A DNA stretch of 64,000 nucleotides from Petrolisthes cinctipes. Taxonomy: Eukaryota; Arthropoda; Malacostraca; Decapoda; Porcellanidae. The translations under genes and the position numbers were made by a program. Shown here piece after piece: positions 60,708-64,000 of the stretch. The stretch is taken from the NCBI GenBank assembly GCA_033782935.1, contig JAWQEG010000474.1, positions 2,294,001 through 2,358,000 on the forward strand. The letters are read 5' to 3'. The notes under the pieces were generated by a model. It had not been told where the DNA came from. It ran no database searches and saw only the letters and a program-made list of their open reading frames with translations. Within the stretch, counting starts at the first letter, position 1; each line of letters starts with the position of its first letter.

Positions 60708-63700
60708 GTGTTAGAGTATTTTCAAAATACAGGCCAAAAACATACTGAAAATCGATCTTTTAGGTGCCCAAAAGTCGATATGTGCATGCATCTTCTGTAC
60801 CCGTTTATATCTCAAATTCTGGCCCTAAACACCCGAAAATTCGATATTTTGGGGTCCCAGAAGCGATCTGTACATGCCTACTCCGTGTTAGAGTATTTTC
60901 AAAATTCAGGCCCAAAACATGCTGAAAATCGATATTTTTGGTGCCCAAAGTCAATATGTGCATGTATCTTCTGTACCCGTTTATATCTCGAATTCAGGTT
61001 CAAAACACCCGAAAATTCAATATTTTGGGGTCCCAGAAGCAATCTGTACAGTGCTAGAATATTTTCAAAATATAGGCTAAAAACATGCTAAAAATCGATC
61101 TTTTAGGTGCCAAAAAGTCGATATCTCAAATTCAGTCCCAAAACACCCGAAAATTCGATATTTAGGGGTCCCAGAAGCGATCTGTACATGCCTACTCCGT
61201 TTTAGAGTATTTTCAAAATACATGCTCAAAACATACTGAAAATCGATCTTTTAGGTGCACAAAAGTCGATATGTGCATGCATCTTCAGTACCCGTTTATA
61301 TCTCAAATTCAGGCTCAAAACACCCGAAAATTCAATATTTTGGGGTTCCAGAAGCAATCTGTACATGCCTACTCAGTGTTAGAGTATTTTCAAAATACAG
61401 GCCCAAAACATGCTGAAAATCGATATTTTAGATGCCCAAAGTCAATATGTGCATGTATCTTCTGTACCCGTTTATATCTCAAATTCAGGCTCAAAACACC
61501 CGAAAATTCAATATTTTGGGGTCCAATAAGCAATCTGTACATGCCTACACAGTGCTAGAATATTTTCAAAATATAGGCTAAAAACATGCTAAAAATCGAC
61601 ATTTTAGGTGCCAAAAAATCGATATCTCAAATTCAGTCCCAAAACACCCGAAAATTCGATATTTAGAGGTCCCAGAAGGTATCTGTACATGCCTACTCCG
61701 TGTTAGAGTATTTTCAAAATACAGGCCAAAAACATACTGAAAATCGATCTTTTAGGTGCCCAAAAGTCGATATGTGCATGCATCTTCTGTACCCGTTTAT
61801 ATCTCAAATTCTGGCCCTAAACACCCGAAAATTCGATATTTTGGGGTCCCAGAAGCGATCTGTACATGCCTACTCCGTGTTAGAGTATTTTCAAAATTCA
61901 GTCCCAAAACATGCTGAAAATCGATATTTTTGGTGCCCAAAGTCAATATGTGCATGTATCTTCTGTACCCGTTTATATCTCGAATTCAGGCTCAAAACAC
62001 CCGAAAATTCAATATGTTGGGGTCCCAGAAGCAATCTGTACAGTGCTAGAATATTTTCAAAATATAGGCTAAAAACATGCTAAAAATCGATCTTTTAGGT
62101 GCCAAAAATTCGATATCTCAAATTCAGTACCAAAACACCCGAAAATTCGATATTTAGGGGTCCCAGAAGCAATCTGTACATGCCTACTCCGTGTTAGAGT
62201 ATTTTCAAAATACAGGCCAAAAACATACTGAAAATCTATCTTTTAGGTGCCCAAAAGTCGATATGTGCATGCATCTTCAGTACCCGTTTATATCTCAAAT
62301 TCTGGCCCTAAACACCCGAAAATTCGATATTTTGGGGTCCCAGAAGCGATCGGTACATGCCTACTCCGTGTTAGAGTATTTTCAAAATACATGCTCAAAA
62401 CATATTGAAAATCGATCTTTTAGGTGCACAAAAGTCGATATGTGCATGCATCTTCAGTACCCGTTTATATCTCAAATTCTGGCCCTAAACACCCGAAAAT
62501 TCGATATTTTGGGGTCCCAGAAGCGATCTGTACATGCCTACTCCGTGTTAGAGTATTTTCAAAATTCAGGCCCAAAACATGCTGAAAATCGATATTTTTG
62601 GTGCCCAAAGTAAATATGTGCATGTATCTTCTGTACCCGTTTATATCTCGAATTCAGGCTCAAAACACCCGAAAATTCAATATTTTGGGGTCCCAGAAGC
62701 AATCTGTACAGTGCTAGAATATTTTCAAAATATAGGCTAAAAACATGCTAAAAATCGATCTTTTAGGTGCCAAAAATTCGATATCTCAAATTCAGTCCAA
62801 AAACACCCTAAAATTCGATATTTAGGGGTTCCAGAAGCGATCTGTACATGCCCGCTCCGTGTTAGAGTATTTTCAAAATACATGCTCAAAACATACTGAA
62901 AATCGATCTTTTAGGTGCACAAAAGTCGATATGTGCATGCATCTTCTGTACCCGTTTATATCTCAAATTCTGGCTCAAAACACCCGAAAATTCAATATTT
63001 TGGGGTCCCATAAGCAATCTGTACATGCCTACACAGTGCTAGAATATTTTCAAAGTATAGGCTAAAAACATGCTAAAAATCGACATTTTAGGTGCCAAAA
63101 AATCGATATCTCAAATTCAGTCCCAAAACACCCGAAAATTCGATATTTAGAGGTCCCAGAAGGTATCTGTACATGCCTACTCCGTGTTAGAGTATTTTCA
63201 AAATACAGGCCAAAAACATACTGAAAATCGATCTTTTAGGTGCCCAAAAGTCGATATGTGCAAGTATCTTCTGTACCCGTTTATATCTCAAATTCAGGCT
63301 CAAAACACCCGAAAATTCAATATTTTGGGGTCCCAGAAGCAATCTGTACATGCCTACTCAGTGCTAGAATATTTTCAAAATATAGGCTAAAAACATGCTA
63401 AAAATCGATCTTTTAGGTACCAAAAATTCGATATCTCAAATTCAGTCCCAAAACACCCGAAAATTCGATATTTATGGGTCCCAGAAGCGATCTGTACATG
63501 CCTACTCCGTGTTAGAGTATTTTCAAAATACATGCTCAAAACATACTGAAAATCGATCTTTTAGGTGCACAAAAGTCGATATGTGCATGCATCTTCAGTA
63601 CCCGTTTATATCTCAAATTCTGGCTCAAAACACCCGAAAATTCAATATTTTGGGGTTCCATAAGCAATCTGTACATGCCTACTCAGTGTTAGAGTATTTT

Positions 63701-64000
63701 CAAAATACAGGCCCAAAACATGCTGAAAATCGATATTTTAGATGCCCAAAGTCAATATGTGCATGTATCTTCTGTACCCGTTTATATCTCAAATTCAGGC
63801 TCAAAACACCCGAAAACTCAATATTTTAGGGTCCCAGAAGCAATCTGTACATGCCTACTCAGTGTTAGAGTATTTTCAAAATACAGGCCCAAAACATGCT
63901 GAAAATCGATATTTTAGATGCCCAAAGTCAATATGTGCATGTATCTTCTGTACCCGTTTATATCTCAAATTCAGTACCAAAACACCCGAAAATTCGATAT
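60708..64000 (+). repeat. Satellite subregion: 992-bp spacing and reshuffled units to the window end
   Basis: Similar A-B pairs start at 60708 and 61700, 992 bp apart, and the 60.0-60.7 kb region recurs at 62.4-63.2 kb. Variants from the 1,818-bp unit (CCATAAGC, AAAAATTCG, CTCGAATTC, CAAAGTATAGG) are mixed in new orders. No gene is seen, and the window ends within a monomer. Confidence 0.82.

Larger units (their letters stand above)
52102..64000. repeat. Satellite array, right block
   Basis: The same satellite resumes directly after the (TAAC)n tail of the retrotransposon, in the same orientation, and runs to the window end inside a monomer. The first base matches monomer position 86, counting the GTG of the GTGTTAG box as position 1. 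The part to about 56.07 kb is built from the 1,614-bp ten-monomer unit also found left of the element. From about 57 kb an 1,818-bp eleven-monomer unit takes over. Local variants such as CCATAAGCAATC and AAAAATTCGATATC mark this block. No gene is seen. Confidence 0.98.

Noticed and set aside
1..64000. CRISPR-like array of direct repeats
   Set aside because: The repeat fills the whole 148-177 bp period with no unique spacers. Divergence is spread along the monomer, and no cas gene is present.

Overview
The window is almost entirely one eukaryotic tandem satellite array, interrupted once by a single non-LTR retrotransposon of the RTE type. No host gene, tRNA, rRNA, CRISPR array or bacterial feature is visible. 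The retrotransposon (an APE-type endonuclease followed by a reverse transcriptase in one protein) points to an animal genome, more likely an invertebrate, but the sequence does not fix the species.

Satellite. All monomers lie head to tail on the same strand. Three classes recur: A (177 bp), B (176 bp) and C (148 bp). C lacks 29 bp that A and B carry. The ground state is the trimer A-B-C (501 bp). Two diverged trimer families alternate in places to give a hexamer of 1,002 bp (for example 24294-25295). On top of this sit larger higher-order units whose lengths are exact sums of monomer lengths: 991/992 bp (2245-4227), 1,678 bp (4381-7627), 2,589 bp = 16 monomers (15841-20921), 1,151 bp (28890-30980), 3,924 bp (39525-47470), 1,614 bp = 10 monomers (41597-56070) and 1,818 bp = 11 monomers (57072-60589). 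Non-adjacent copies are also present: 7.6-9.1 kb resembles 13.4-14.9 kb (offset 5,791), and 19.0-23.6 kb resembles 33.7-38.3 kb (offset 14,702). This is the expected pattern of repeated unequal exchange. Open frames inside the satellite (up to 178 codons) are chance read-through of the repeat, not genes.

Retrotransposon. It occupies about 48752-52101 (about 3.35 kb) on the + strand. A leader of about 370 bp precedes a 989-codon frame (49122-52088), which ends directly in a (TAAC)4 tail. The endonuclease and reverse transcriptase catalytic motifs are all readable, but codon 61 is TGA where the family usually has Trp, so this copy is probably dead.

The insertion site can be read with unusual precision. 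The region 54457-56400 is a paralogous copy of the same satellite locus without the element. Comparison shows that 82-88 bp of satellite is missing at the insertion point and that no target-site duplication is visible. I found no novel enzymatic or defence system. The interest lies in the nested higher-order satellite structure, a 15-nt inverted repeat kept by paired changes between monomer classes, and the insertion/empty-site pair.
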